Positions 37,900 through 49,884 of a stretch of 64,000 nucleotides of DNA are shown here, piece by piece. How positions within the stretch are numbered: the first letter of the stretch is position 1; each line of letters opens with the position of its first letter. This stretch comes from Aphanomyces cochlioides (lineage: Eukaryota > Oomycota > Saprolegniomycetes > Saprolegniales > Verrucalvaceae), in NCBI GenBank assembly GCA_019828595.1, contig JAHQRK010000013.1, forward strand, positions 1,271,501 to 1,335,500. The letters run 5' to 3'. The position numbers and the translations under genes were made by a program. The notes beneath the pieces are model-generated. The model had not been told where the DNA came from, did not search any database, and saw only the letters and a program-made list of their open reading frames with translations.

Positions 37900-39048
37900 T
37901 CTTCTCCTGTAGTTATGGGCGATTGAGAGAAATGAAGGGTGGATCCTAGGATCGGTGTTTGGATCCCAGCTTCGTCAGCTAGTCCAAACCACTTCCGGGC
38001 ATCTCAGGAGCTCTCGATGTAGCTCTCATTCTCAGTGCAACTAACTCTGGTGCAGAGTCTACTCCTTGGTCATGGTAAGAAATTAACATATCCTTCATAA
38101 TTCAATACCTTTATTAAATATTAAAGTGTTTTGTATAAAATTCTAGAATCATTAACGGTTTTGGTACAAACATGGACTTTGAGAACTAATAATTTTTGAA
38201 CAGCTGTATGTACCCGAGGAGTTCATCTCCCAGCTGGTGTCAGCTTCCTTTGTTTTTCGAGATACTTCAAATAGCCTTTAAAAACTTATACATTTGGAAA
38301 AATAATATTGTGAATTGATTGTCGAGTCATGACATCGTACAGTCCCTCCTCGATTTTCGCGCACCAACAAAAAATCTAATCTTGGCAACGTTAGCTATAA
38401 ATTTTAACGATATTTCAATGAGAAATTACTTTATAACTATAACAATTTATAGTATTTATTTATACAATAAATTGAGTTATGGATTGCGCGAATATCGAGG
38501 AAACACTGTTGTTGAGGTGACCTAATTAACTCTATAATTTAAACACCTTGAATAAATAATATTTGTTAAGAAACTAGACCTGTTACGAACACTTCTCCTC
38601 TAGTTTGAAAAACCAGCAAAAAATATAAATTGCCCTAGTTATTAAGTGATACAGTATAACATAAAAACACAAAATATGTTTTACCTATGAAATTTGATAT
38701 GGCAAAAATAATTAGTTGTTCAAAGTATCAAGTTGTGGGGGTTTCGAAAATTCTGGAGTGAAATGTACGCCATCTAAAGTTCCGAAAGATTCAAGTCAGT
38801 CGCGAACATTTAGAAACGAGTAAGAAGAGGCACCTAAGAATTAGGATCCTGCTATGGCGAGCCACTATCACCTATCGCCCCTTAGAATCCCACAATGCAG
38901 CTCCCGACGTCAGAGGAACAAAGTGTCCCCGTCTTCCCCCCCCCCAATGAGATTCCCCCTTAAACCCCATTTTAATGCGATCGAATCGCAAAAACACTGG
39001 AAATTACGATGAAACATCACTGAGTAAATACGAAGTTAGCTGAACTCT
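37900..39048. other. AT-rich spacer, no gene
   Basis: 1.1 kb of AT-rich DNA between BT1 copies. One plus frame (38319-38525) has no recognisable domain. A C10 run lies at 38938-38947. Confidence 0.45.
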
Positions 39049-40762
39049 TTAGCAACCACTACCACCAACAAAGCGGAGGCACAAGGTGGATTTGAACATG
39101 GTCAAGAAAGAATAAACGATGGCCATGATAAAAAGCACGAATCCAGCAAGGAAAACCGAGACAGCGATATTTTTGTTGCCGTCGTTGGTTGCCTTCCACT
39201 CTTTGAGCATCTTCTTTTGTGTCGGGTACAGGCCAACGAAACACACAGCGACACATACAAACGCATAATGCAGGCAGAAAGTATCGGCAATTTGGTTGAA
39301 CGTGCTGAAATCATTGCTCTTGATGTCGCTGCGATCCAAGTGGAAGACTCCCCCGAGGATATTCGAAAGCATCGTGCCAATGGGGGAGGCCATATTGGAG
39401 CACGTTGTGAGTATACCAAAGACAAGTCCTTCGTTGCCTTGGTCGGCGATCTCCACAATGGTAAACATCGTCAGGATAAACTGCACAGCACGAGAAATTT
39501 CAGAGGCAAGAGGCGCAACGACTACGAAGAGGAATATTAGAGCGAACGACGTCGTAGATCGACAAGAATTGGAGCATATTAGAGCGAACGACGTCGTAGA
39601 TCGACAAGAATTGGAGCATAGCATCCACGCCAGTGAGGATCAAAGTAGTGGCCACAAGCAAAACACGCCAGTTCCCAGCCTTACCCCATTTTCCAACTGC
39701 GGCTACAGTAGCAGCAAATGCAGCACAGCCGATTGCAGTCGATGTAGCGCTGTCAGACGAACTCGTTGCAGCCGAGAGCATTTGAACGAAGCCAGGGGCC
39801 ACCGAGGGTAAGCTGTTGGCAAATAGGTTGAACATAAAGTTGAACGCCATGAGTTGCCACATGGAGCGCGTTTCCAAGAGAGTGCGGAATTGAGTAGCGT
39901 ACGTTGACAGGGGGATCGATTCTCTCTTCGTTTCATTCACGAAAAGGTAAGTTAGGGGAGCGGCAATGAACGTCACGGCGCAGAGAATGGCAAACCAAAC
40001 GTTTAGGCCCATATCCAAGCTAAAATCGCCACGAAATCGATCCGAACTCAAACAGGAGAGGATGATAAGAGTCGATACCATCGTCGCCATCGAGCGCACC
40101 GAGTACACGATCGTTTGCAATCGGCCGCGAATCTCATCGGGTTCACTTTGGGCGTATTCCACCACCAGAGCATCAGCTGGCACGTCGGCAAAGGCGCAGC
40201 AAAAAGTGGACAAAGCGCACAAGAAACCGAGACGAGTTCCCTTGGAACGAAAGATTGGATCTGTCTGAGTATCGTTGCGGTCATATCGGGCGGGTGAGCT
40301 ATACGAGGGCGAGCCATGGTGCAAGCATGCCAGCGCCAACAAGACGACACCGCAGCAGACCCAACCACCCAGCATGTACGACTTGCGACGATAGCCCATG
40401 ATGGGTACAGCATCCGACAGCAAACCAACAAACGCTTTCAACGACCAGCCAAATAATGAAATCAACGCAGACGGGGCATTGTATTCCGATCCCGAGAGTT
40501 CGTAATAGTTGTTCAAAACGCCGAGCGGGACGTACGGTAGAGCGCCATACAAGAAGCCAATGACGACGTATTGACCCACGAGAGCCTTGACGTCACGGCT
40601 GTTGTACACAAGCGCATCACCTTCACGAAGCAAACCTGCTTCCAACGTGGCATGAAGGGCCCCTGGCTTTGTCCCATCAACGGAATGAACGTTGCTGTCG
40701 GCAATGGGGTATGCATGGTAGTGTTCCTTGGACTCTTCTCCTTTGTTTGACGGCGTGGCCAT
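39049..40762 (-). pseudogene. BT1-family folate/biopterin transporter, frameshifted copy with 42-bp duplication
   Basis: Starts at 40762 (MATPSNKGEESKEHYHAYPI) and follows the intact paralogue closely: FGWSLKAFVGLLSDAVPIMG, GYRRKSYMLGGWVCCG, DVPADALVVEYAQSEPDEIR. At 39535-39618 a 42-bp unit is present twice in tandem, doubling 14 residues around LQFLSIYDVV. Right after it (~39529-39534) one base is missing, so the frame runs into a stop (IPLRSRCASCL). The last third (APLASEISRAVQF to the end at 39049) is intact in another frame. The tandem duplication and frameshift lie side by side, suggesting a single slippage event. A truncated eight- to nine-segment protein would not be expected to work. 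Confidence 0.82.
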
Positions 40763-41486
40763 TGTGGATTCGAAGCAGTGATCGTCTGGGTAGCGAGGTG
40801 GCTGCCAAAGATGTGGATATCACCTTGAAATGAATGCAATATCTCGTCAAGATGTCGTACGACATCCCAGTAGCTTGCTGTTTGGTCCTTTTCTCAGCGT
40901 GACACACTACAGATGAGGCCCAGTTCGATAAAAAAACTGACTGTGAGAAGTAAATTAACTTTTGACAGAGACCGGATAAAGGGACGATTAACCGGACAAA
41001 AAAATCGTGTGTCCGGAAACCGACAGCGACAGAGACTCATTCTCATGCAACCATTCGTTCTTGGTGCCCTTGGTGCAGCTATCTCAAGTGTATGCATTCG
41101 TGCCGTAGTCGAAAGAGCTGTGTGACTGCCTCGTCGCACCATCGAAATGTTCCTGTATTGCGTTGAATTTGAGCTCGTTCGGAGTTTGTATCGCTTGAAA
41201 CTTGAAGGAGCGTGCTCGTCCCGACGTGCTCTATCGCCAAAGACTCGTCGCCACTGGAAGACTCCCAAAAACAACACAGACACAAATAAACGTCAACACA
41301 GAATGCACATATATTAAAGGAATTTTGCACACAAATTGGACACAAATGCCTTCGATACGTAGAATATGTCTCACAAGACTATGTTTTGATTCAAATAAAT
41401 ATGTGCAAGAGATGTGCATATTAGTTACATACACGGTCGCTAAATCGCCACAACAGCCATTCCCATTTTTGCCTTCTCCAACATCG
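40763..41486. other. Spacer, no gene recognised
   Basis: Contains only short overlapping frames. No terminal repeat of the following Harbinger-type unit could be located here. Confidence 0.4.
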
Positions 41487-42275
41487 ATGGAGCGCTCCCG
41501 TAAGTCTCGTGCGAAGTCGCGCAATTTCACGCACAGTGAGACCAGACGGTTGTTGGAGCTTGTGGAGGAATTGAAACCGTTCGTGCAAAATATGTGGGAA
41601 CATGTTGCGTATGCCTTTAATCAAAATGCTCCAACTGAATGACCAAACCGAGACAGCGACAGCTTACGCCGGAAGTTTCTCGGCCTTAAAAACAAACCAA
41701 AGCCTTCTGGGGGCCCATACTGCCCCCAGAAGTCCAGCGAGCGAAGCGAATCTTTGAAGACATCAAGAGTCACGTAGGTGTTCTTGAGCTTAATGATAAC
41801 AATACAGAAATGTGTGTCAACACAAGCCAACATGAAGACGACGACGAAGATTCAACCGAAGAAAATACAGCATTGTCCCTGATGCACCACGAGCTTCTCC
41901 ACGCCTTGTTTAACCCCAGAGGCTCTTTTGGCGTTAAAGCCAGAACGTGGAGTGCCGGCAATGTCAATGGCAGCGCAGCGACGATCTTCTCTTGATGCTG
42001 TCATCGGTAAGAATTTTATCTCATTTATTCATTGATATTTTCTAGCAAAACTGTCTACCCCGCCGGCTCCAGCTCCCAACGACGCGTTATTGACTTTTAT
42101 GATGAAGATGGAAGAGCGTGAACAACAATGGCGAATGGAACAAGCTGAAATTCGTCGTCAAGGAAAGTTAGAACGCGATGAACGTGAACGTGAAGCACGC
42201 AAACGCGAGGAAAAACATGACATGCTAATGATGGCATTTATGTCGAAATTGATGGGCACGTCAGATTCAAAGTAG
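41487..42275 (+). pseudogene. DUF6818-like accessory protein of a Harbinger-type unit (broken)
   Basis: From 41487 the frame gives SRNFTHSETRRLLELVEELK then, after one in-frame TGA at 41641, RDSDSLRRKFLGLKNKPKPS; a shift follows to PPEVQRAKRIFEDIKSHVG and an acidic stretch. This order (ETxxLL, LRRKF, P.EV.RAKRI) is the DUF6818 pattern of oomycete transposon-linked proteins. Another shift near 41960 leads to MAAQRRSSLDAVI, a likely 39-nt intron (42006-42044), then a charged coiled coil (KMEEREQQWRMEQAEIRRQG) to 42275. Probable role: DNA-binding helper of the convergent transposase at 42294-43190. Several lesions mark it as dead. Confidence 0.65.
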
Positions 42276-42293
42276 AGTTACAGCTAGTTAAAG

Positions 42294-43190
42294 CTAATCT
42301 ACAACTTGTGTTTGTTGAAATACAGATCGGATTTGGCTAATACCCGTGCTTCGCACACGATAATTGTAGAGACGATATATCACTGAAAGTCGACGAGCCC
42401 TGATTTGTGGGTTGTACGGCAAAGGCAGCAAAAGGGCACGATAAGTTTTCGATGCGGATCCCATGCTCCATTCAGCAGCTTGACGAAGCGAGGTAATTGC
42501 ATTGCTAACTACGATCATAGCATCTTGACAATCTGTTGACGCTCTTCTAAATCCCCCTTTTTGAGAGGCGTGACAATGTGGCCAAAGTTCTCTTTGCTCA
42601 CAGGAAACGCTGAGTCTGCAGCAACACAGACTTCCGGTGCAAGTACTCCAGGTGACTGTAGAAGTTCCTGCAGTGGACGGCTCATTTCGCTGTCATTCCA
42701 CGAACCAGGAAAGTTGTGTTGGCCCCAAACCAATGTCCCATCAACGCTGTAGAGTAAAACCCCAGTGACGAATGTCGAATGCAACCAGCCTAGTAATCAG
42801 TTAAAACATCAATACCCCCGTCCATACCATTGTAATAAGCGTTTTGAATATCTCTACTTGAAGGCTCTTGGACATCGTAGTTCTTTCCATCAAGAAAGAA
42901 TGCAACCCTCGGGGCATTGGGCTCTCGAAAACAACATGAGTCAGCCCATGATTGCTGTGTTTCAAGGTTTGGGAATTGAATTCTTGCCTCTGGGATATCT
43001 CGAAGTGCAGCACTCAGTGCTATCTCGGCCTTTGAAAGTACACGAGAAAGTGTTGAAGGGGGAATTCCAAACAACTCACTCAGAGTTTTGTGCTCAACTG
43101 GAGCAGCATACGAGTGCAGCAGGCTCGCAAGAACAACATGCTTATGCGAGCATCGACTGGGACGCCCACGCTGACCTACTTTCCTGTTAG
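42294..43190 (-). pseudogene. Harbinger-type DDE transposase, one frameshift, one short intron
   Basis: Frame from ~43190 (VGQRGRPSRCSHKHVVLASL, FGIPPSTLSRVLSKAEIALS) to ARVAFFLDGKNYDVQEP with the first Asp. A 38-nt GT-AG intron (42790-42827) splits the codon of NGWLHSTFVTG; splicing restores the frame to LVWGQHNFPGSWNDSEMSRP and CVAADSAFP (second Asp). Near 42527 one base shifts the frame to SNAITSLRQAAEWSMGS (probable catalytic Glu) and the end at 42294. The order matches DDE_Tnp_4-like transposases paired with DUF6818 proteins in oomycetes. With a single lesion it is close to intact; the N-terminal start is not clear. Confidence 0.72.
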
Positions 43191-43308
43191 TTGTGAATTC
43201 ATTGATATTTAATATTTACCCTTAGCACGTCATGTCCCTTTCAACACGGCATGTAATGCGATGGACTAAAGCTAAGCACACAACATTCAACTAAAAAGTT
43301 GGATCAGA

Positions 43309-43536
43309 GTGAAAATTCAAATTTTTGGAGCGAGCGAGCAGCCATTGGATGTGTCAATAATTGGTCACTTCAAGTTGCTTTGTAGGGCTGAATATATTCA
43401 GGAGGTCAAAGTTCACACCTCACATGAAAAGCGATTGAAATTTGCTGAAAGAGCTGTCAATATGTGGCACAAAGTGAAGGAGACGACTGTCGTCCACGCT
43501 TTTGAAAAGTACTTGCCTTGTATTGTTGAGTTATAG
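43309..43536 (+). pseudogene. pogo/Tigger-like transposase, C-terminal remnant
   Basis: EQPLDVSIIGHFKLLCRAEY followed by AERAVNMWHKVKETTVVHAF resembles the end of the DDE_1 (pogo/Tigger) transposase domain (QPLDVGIFKSLK ... W..V....I..AF). No upstream domain is present within 100 nt, so it is a fragment. Confidence 0.5.
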
Positions 43537-45430
43537 AGATTTAAAATGGCTAATGCATAAATACATGATGGCAAATATGTCAAATATAAAAAAGGCGCAC
43601 AGCCTCCAGGAATTCTCACAGGGCTCCATGCTAATCCTTCACCCCTCATTGTTTCCAGCTACAATCGCTAGTCCCCCTGCATTTCGCAGGCTTTCCTAAC
43701 AAACCACGTTTCCGCGGAGGTATCCTAAGACTGAAAATAGACCCCAATTTAACATACCAGTCATTTTGAATTGGTCCTTGGTTCTACTCCGGCTGAGGAC
43801 AACTTTTCTCATAAATAGAAAATTTTGATTAGTTAAAACTTTCCATAATATTGGTCTATTTAGACCAATCAAATGTTGTGTATGAAATATTTTTTTCTTG
43901 AATTGTATGTATTGTGATTGGAAATCGTAGGAACAGATTGCCTACATTTCGATTTTGACGAATCAAAGTAACTTTTAATTTTAATTGGCTGAATTTGAAT
44001 TGATTTGAGATCTCGCTGTTGCGCCAAGTTGAAACTTTGCGAGCACCATCCCGGTGAGCAAACACCATGAGCTTGTATCCAGCTCAGACGTAACGTGTAC
44101 TATTCTAATGCCGAACGAATCGTTGTTTAAATGATTTTAATACACTATCACGATTGTGTGTCGCGAATACCTGTTTCATGCCAAAGGTATCAGCATTGCT
44201 AGAAAGCGTCAAGCACCATACTCAGGGGGGGGCTCAATACTGCGCAAATGCATAGAGATATGAAATGCAGTCTGACGACGCAGTTTGCATTGCCACGGTT
44301 TGACTCTGTTCATACTCGTCTCATGGTCTATTCATCACGAGACGAATATGAACCAAGTCAAACAGTGGTTAGATTATACACCTACAACAAAGGTGGAGCT
44401 ACGGTGTCCTATGTAATGTTTGATTATTTAGTTATTGAGGAATGTTAAGGTCGGAAGCGAGATACGGCAAGTGTCCTTTGTTTGAGGGTATCAAGACCAT
44501 GATCGTATATTCAAGTCTTTCTCTCTATATCGAGCTTCAGCTGTCGCCTAAAGCTTCTTGCGACTTCGCATTACATAAGTAGAAAGTGCGCATGCATGCC
44601 GTGCCGCTCTTACCGGCTCGTGGTTTTTTGTGCACGCTCAAAACACTCGATAGATGATACCAACAACATGATTGGTCAATATAAAGGGATTTTATAGATG
44701 TTTGATTGGTCAATGAAACGTAGGAATTTCGGTCCTACAATTTGGCAGAAATTTCAGTCAAAACGAAATTCATACTTTAATCAAGTTTATGAGTGAGGTA
44801 TTTTTTCGAAAAAATGGAAAATATCAGAATATTGTTCCTACGATTCGTCAAAATATCAAATATAACTCCTACATTTTCCGACTTATGTGTAAAAAATATC
44901 GTTCGAAAATCGTGAATCTTCTAATATATTATTATATGGAAAAATGTAGACCCTAGTGTTCGAGTTTCAATGACTTAATCTGTATTGCTGTGTCTTGCAA
45001 CCAATGACTGTGAAACAAAAGACTTTAAAAAACTCTGGTCACGTAAGTGAAGAAATTACTATCATTACCAATAGACTTTGAATATATATTTAAAACATAA
45101 ATTTATTCTGACAGTGTATACAAAAATATGGATAAATTCAATTAATTTACCTTCATAATTGATATATTATTGAAATAAATATATTTGGTATATCAGCCTA
45201 TGAACAGGTAAATTTTTCAGCATTCTTTGGAACTCCACGTTGTGCAATTGGATTGTTATCCTTGCCTTCTTAAGCACTCTCGATGGTCTATATACCCTGT
45301 GTTAAATGACACAACATTGAATCGAACTCTTGGATCCATAGCTTTGCGGATAGAATGAGGCGAGAGTATTGAAGTCAAATAATGTCTGGATTTCATGGTC
45401 CATAAAGACCTGCTCGGACTCGAAAAGCAC
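43537..45430. other. AT-rich, no gene recognised
   Basis: 1.9 kb of AT-rich DNA with a local palindrome (ATTGGTCTATTTAGACCAAT at 43851-43870) and short frames without domains. Confidence 0.4.
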
Positions 45431-45540
45431 TACGGAATTGTTAGAGCTGCATCAGCCATGATGTCAGCAAGTTCGTCGGGATCTATTGCCAAGTCGAAAG
45501 GAACAGGAGGAGCGGTAGCTCCCTTGACGACGACATAGCT

Positions 45541-45763
45541 GATGCAGCTCCAATATACGCTGACCGCTACAGTAGTCCGTTTGAATTGCACCATTGTTGG
45601 GCAATTTTACGTGGCTGTCCCAAGTTTTCCACGCCCGTCGATGCAAAACGCAAGGAACTGGACGAATCCACTGTACAGCCAGCAGAGATACGTGGTAAAT
45701 TGGGCCAAAAAAAGGCAAAGCAAGCTGAATACGACAAGGCCATACAATCAAAGCATCTCTAAC
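45541..45763 (+). pseudogene. Harbinger accessory protein remnant (NAM-associated type)
   Basis: One frame reads SSPFELHHCWAILRGCPKFS ... GQKKAKQAEYDKAIQSKHL, the C-terminal pattern (FEL.HCW.IL...PK ... GRKKAK) of SANT/NAM-associated accessory proteins of PIF/Harbinger elements. The coiled tail continues after the stop (MERLVLAMENKNKIMEYRLL) to about 45853. The N-terminal DNA-binding half is not recognisable. It converges on the transposase remnant at 45966-47106. Confidence 0.6.
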
Positions 45764-45965
45764 GTATGGAGCGTCTTGTACTCGCTATGGAAAACAAGAA
45801 CAAAATCATGGAATATCGACTCTTATTGAAGTATTCAAACGTGCTACACAATTGAAACAAGTCATGACATCATCGCAACAATCCGTTGAAGCAACAGATG
45901 AAGACATCGACGACATCCCATCGTACAATCCATCTGCACTTGTGTAATTATGTAGAGTAATTCAA

Positions 45966-47106
45966 CTAATGCATACTCTTTCGCTTTAATGTGCGCTTCC
46001 ACAGGTGCTGAATAAGGTCAGCTCTCAAAGAGGTGAACTTCTGCTTAGACGCAGCGCGAGCCAAACCAATAGATATCTCGCTTGCCACAGAAGGTAAACC
46101 TGGGCCGATGGTCAACATATTGGTATCGCTGGCAATGGGTGAGATTGCTGCTCCTTGCGCCTCAAGAAACATGTTATGCAGGATAATGCAAGTGTACACG
46201 ATCTGAGTGATGAAGACCTTAGATTGAGCGCGCATTGGACAAAATTTGAAACTTTGACTTTAGGATTCCAAACGTCCTCTCGATGTCTTTCCGTCGAGAT
46301 TCTTGCATCGTGTTGTAGTTTTCTTCTTTAGGGCCTTGTGGGAATGCAACAGGGATAGCAAAGCACTCCCATTGCGGATAGATTCCATCATCAAGGTTAT
46401 AGCCTACACGACGCTTCGACTTCTTAAGCCTGTAGACAACATTGTTTTGAATACTCCCACTCAAGGCAATATGATCAAGAAGGGGGGATTGGTCGAGGAC
46501 ATTTATGTCATTCAAAGAGCCAGGTAGACCGAAAAAAGCATGCCAAATCCACGTGTCTGCCGTTGCCACCGCTTCTAACACAAGTGTGGCTGATTTTTCC
46601 TTACCTTTATGTTGGCCTTGTTCGGCTTTACTGCAGTTTTTCCATGATATATGGGTACAATCGATTGAGCCGATCAATCCAGGGAAGCCCATTGCGGTCA
46701 AATCAGTCGGTGCTAACGAACGTAAGTACTGTTTTGAATACATAACTACACATTCCCGACAAAAAGCTTTAAGAGATAGACGTATGTTAACGTTTTCGTC
46801 AAGGCAATCGGTTGAAACACCATAACCAAGTGCTCTTTATGCTGCTGTAAGTCGAGTAATGACAGAAACAGGAGCGCGGACCATGCAATCTCTATTAGTT
46901 GTGAAGACCCCCCTTCGTTCAAAATCATTTAGAATTCGTTGGAATAGAGATTTTGGCATACGAAATCTTGTTTCAAAGATGTCTTCGGTGTAAACAGAGT
47001 TCGAAGAGAGATAATCACTGATGATTGTCACCTCTCCAAGTTCTCGTTCGCGATCAATGTATCTTCGCCCGTGAACGGATCCATACCGACGAGAGCAGAG
47101 AGTCAT
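45966..47106 (-). pseudogene. PIF/Harbinger transposase, nonsense and frameshift
   Basis: From 47106 the frame runs through RRYGSVHGRRYIDREREL and FETRFRMPKSLFQRILNDFE, meets one in-frame TAA near 46845, then continues in the same frame with GFPGLIGSIDCTHISWKNC (first Asp), HAFFGLPGSLNDINVLDQSP, YNLDDGIYPQW and RRKDIERTFGILKSKF (Glu) to 46219. A shift leads to VYTCIILHNMFLEAQG, ending at 45966. It is the same subfamily as the Harbinger half of the chimeric protein at 28794, which shows what that protein lacks at its N-terminus. No terminal repeats were found. Confidence 0.8.
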
Positions 47107-47746
47107 TGGATTTTAAACGGCAATGAGAGGCCAACTGCAGCCAATTCGTCGTCTAAATCATCATAGTCTTCGCTTGAAGAGGAAGAATCGTCCGGAGACG
47201 TAATCATGTCCACGTTGACAAGACTCTGCATGTAATAAGATCGCGTCAACTCATCGGCATTCATGATTTCTGCTCAAACACCACTTCTGTTCGGAACACA
47301 CCGATCGCTTGAGCGCCTGTATCAATGCGTTCGAACGAACAAATTGGGTTTTTCTGGCCAATCATAAGCATGATATATAGGGATGGGGACAACCGTTAGA
47401 ATTGCCCTAAAGCAGCAAAGAATATTTAGGGAAAGCCTGACAGGGATCGAATTCCTGCGTACAGTAACTATAATAGTTATTACTGTGCATTTTTACCCTA
47501 GTCGCTACCTGGACATGTTTTTCAAATGATTCAAAATCGAATGCAATTTTAACCAGCATTCTATACAAAAATGAAGTAACAAGCTGAATCTTCTTTTCAG
47601 AATTTACATCTATTTATTTTAATTTCTTCAAACAAAGGAAAAGGTTAAATAGGTCATGAGATACAGTATGACCTTAAACCTGATGTACGATCTCAATCTG
47701 CCCCAACAATATCGGGGATCTAATAATAATAACACCAATAAAATAT
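47107..47746. other. Spacer, nothing recognised
   Basis: Upstream flank of the transposase remnant and AT-rich DNA. A plus frame is lacking; no repeat was matched. Confidence 0.4.
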
Positions 47747-48006
47747 GGAAATGACTATTTCCCCCCATTTTGGCTCTTCCCCCCCTAAAATTTATTTTTG
47801 ATATATTTTTGTCTAGCATTTCCAACACTTAGGGGCATGACCATGAGCTCCCGCGATGATGCCCATAACTTTGGTGCATTTTAAGTGTTTGCAGTCGTTA
47901 AGGGCTCTAAAATGGCGATCGATTTTTGGGAAGCCAGGGCGAAAAATATATCAAAAATGAATTTTAGGGGGGGGAATAGCCAAAATAGGGGGAAATAGTC
48001 ATTTCC
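47747..48006. mobile_element. MITE with ~65-bp inverted repeats, 260 bp
   Basis: 47747 onward (GGAAATGACTATTTCCCCCC ... TTTTTGATATATTTTT) is matched by the inverse of the segment ending at 48006 with few differences, so about half the element is inverted repeat. The rest is a central non-coding loop. The flanks share only TA, so the superfamily is open. Confidence 0.7.
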
Positions 48007-48472
48007 TAAAATATTGTGAGATTCATTCAAAACAGTGAGACAGGCTGGAAATGTATCATTTCCCAACCTCTCAGCCAATCAAAATCGAGTATTTAACTAA
48101 TTCACGCAAAACACACCCTAATACACCCTAATACACATGTACTAGTAATAATTTGGCCAATATTGTTGGTTTGATACGAATTTCCAGACCCCGTTCAATC
48201 GAATCACGCCGGCGGATCGATTCACCAATCGACGCCATTGGCTAATAAATATTTTGGGTGATTTTGATTGGCTGAATAAAATTTTAATGAAAGTACAGTT
48301 CCCATGAGAGAAAGTACTGTTCTAATTTTCATTCATCCAATAGTGGGTGTCAGACACGTATTTTAGCTGAAAGTTTAGATGTGAAAACTGGTTGTCATTG
48401 GTCAAAATGTATCTGAATTTAGATAGGCATCTAAACCACTCAAGCTTCCTGAACTGTATCTGAATTGAGACG

Positions 48473-49144
48473 GTGGTGGTCATGATGTCAAGTGAGAAGA
48501 AGAAGCGCTTTCGCTGGGATAACGACGGGGTCAATGGCGGGCCAACTTCCCTGCAAGTATTGTTGGAGTGGCTGACGATGGAGGGGAACTACATGAAGTG
48601 GCGTGGTGGTGACCGTAGTGGTCTGACCAAAGAAGCGTTATGTGGTCAAATCATCGGCAGGCTTGTTGATGCTGGAATCACGCATCGCAAGCTTGCCGGT
48701 GTTCGAGACAAGATACAAAATCTCGAAATGCAATACAGAAGCGCTGTGGACTGGCTTGCTGCAACGGGGCAAGGAATCGACGACGAGTCTTCTATAAAGG
48801 CTGCTGTGTACAAGAAATGCCCCTATTACGATGAACTATGCCCAATTATGATCGATCGACCATCAACACGCCCAATCTTGACAAGTGATGAGCAGTCAGA
48901 TCAGGAGGAGAAAAGACCATTGTCGCTGCGTTATCTTGAAGACAATGCATTACGACCAAAGTCAATGAAAAAGCGCTCAGTCGTAAGTGATTTCATAGAT
49001 ATTAGATCCAAGGCTATGAAGATCCGTGAATACCAACATCAGAGAGAGCTGGAAATGTGCGAGGAGGAGTTGGAAATGATGAAGAAAAGAATCAAACGAG
49101 ATGAAGAGCAAGCTGCCGTCGATCTAGCTTTGGCAAAAGAATAG
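48473..49144 (+). CDS. Harbinger accessory protein (SANT/trihelix-like), 223 aa
   Basis: KKKRFRWDNDGVNGGPTSLQ, LEWLTMEGNYMKWRGGDRSG and IQNLEMQYRSAVDWLAATGQ resemble the Myb/SANT-like DNA-binding helper proteins of oomycete Harbinger elements. A basic, coiled-coil C-terminus (LEMCEEELEMMKKRIKRDEE) follows. The frame stops with TAG at 49142; the next ~35 codons in the same frame still look like the family tail, so the stop may be a secondary nonsense change. Inferred role: binding element ends and aiding transposase import. Element context supports it more than the sequence alone. Confidence 0.65.
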   Translation: MVVMMSSEKKKRFRWDNDGVNGGPTSLQVLLEWLTMEGNYMKWRGGDRSGLTKEALCGQIIGRLVDAGITHRKLAGVRDKIQNLEMQYRSAVDWLAATGQGIDDESSIKAAVYKKCPYYDELCPIMIDRPSTRPILTSDEQSDQEEKRPLSLRYLEDNALRPKSMKKRSVVSDFIDIRSKAMKIREYQHQRELEMCEEELEMMKKRIKRDEEQAAVDLALAKE

Positions 49145-49288
49145 CTAAACGGGGCTCAATTACAATTCAAGATTCAGCTGCTTCTAGCACGAAAACAAAT
49201 GAGTGATGCTGGCGTACATCAAGATGAAATCGACAAGATATTACCACTGAATTAATCTAGCTCTGACATGTAAATTCTAAGACTAGTT

Positions 49289-49884
49289 CTATGCTTCGAA
49301 TGGAAACAACGTGCCATCAATGAAACCAACACAATTGGGAAAGCCAGATTCTACTTGGATTCTTGTTGATATTTCTTTCCTTTCAACAGAGCTGGGCCAT
49401 TTCAAGGTTTGGCTCTTAAGCTGCAACACCAAATTCATTGTCGCGTTAACAATCGCATCAATTGAGCCTGAGCCCATGGAAAAAAACGTGGCCAATTTAA
49501 CGAATGATCCGCCAGTGCCCATTGTGCCGACGTACTTCAAAAAGACAAGCAAATGCAACTCAAGTGCATGGTCGGACGTGCTGGAAATCACAAATTCGGA
49601 AAGACCTCGTATAAGTTCAACAAGAGAAAAGAAAAGGGACGAGTGAGGCGGAAATGAGAGAGAAATTCGACTGGTGGCATGTGATACAAATAGTAAACCA
49701 GATTTGATGGAGCTCGGGGGTGATTTCGTCGTGGTACAACGTATCGATTCGATTCGATGAGAGCGTATAAGTCAATGTAGTCATCATCGGACTTGTCGCT
49801 ATCACTGTCCTCATCCTGGATACATGCTTCAACCAATTTGGCCGCTTGCTTGAGCAACATCGAGCGTTGAGATTCCTTCGGCAT
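49289..49884 (-). pseudogene. Harbinger-type transposase, truncated and frameshifted
   Basis: From 49884 the frame holds an acidic N-terminus, then PPVEFLSHFRLTRPFSFLL; after a shift near 49590 it continues VISSTSDHALELHLLVFLKY, GTGGSFVKLATFFSMGSGSI and GFPNCVGFIDGTLFPFEA, which includes the first catalytic Asp. The protein stops there: the second Asp and the Glu are gone, and the element end follows within 800 bp of the accessory gene. It cannot be active. Confidence 0.72.

Noticed and set aside
41202..41486. Upstream part of the frame before the DUF6818-like start
   Set aside because: No conserved sequence before the SRNFTHSETRR block; the frame is open by chance.
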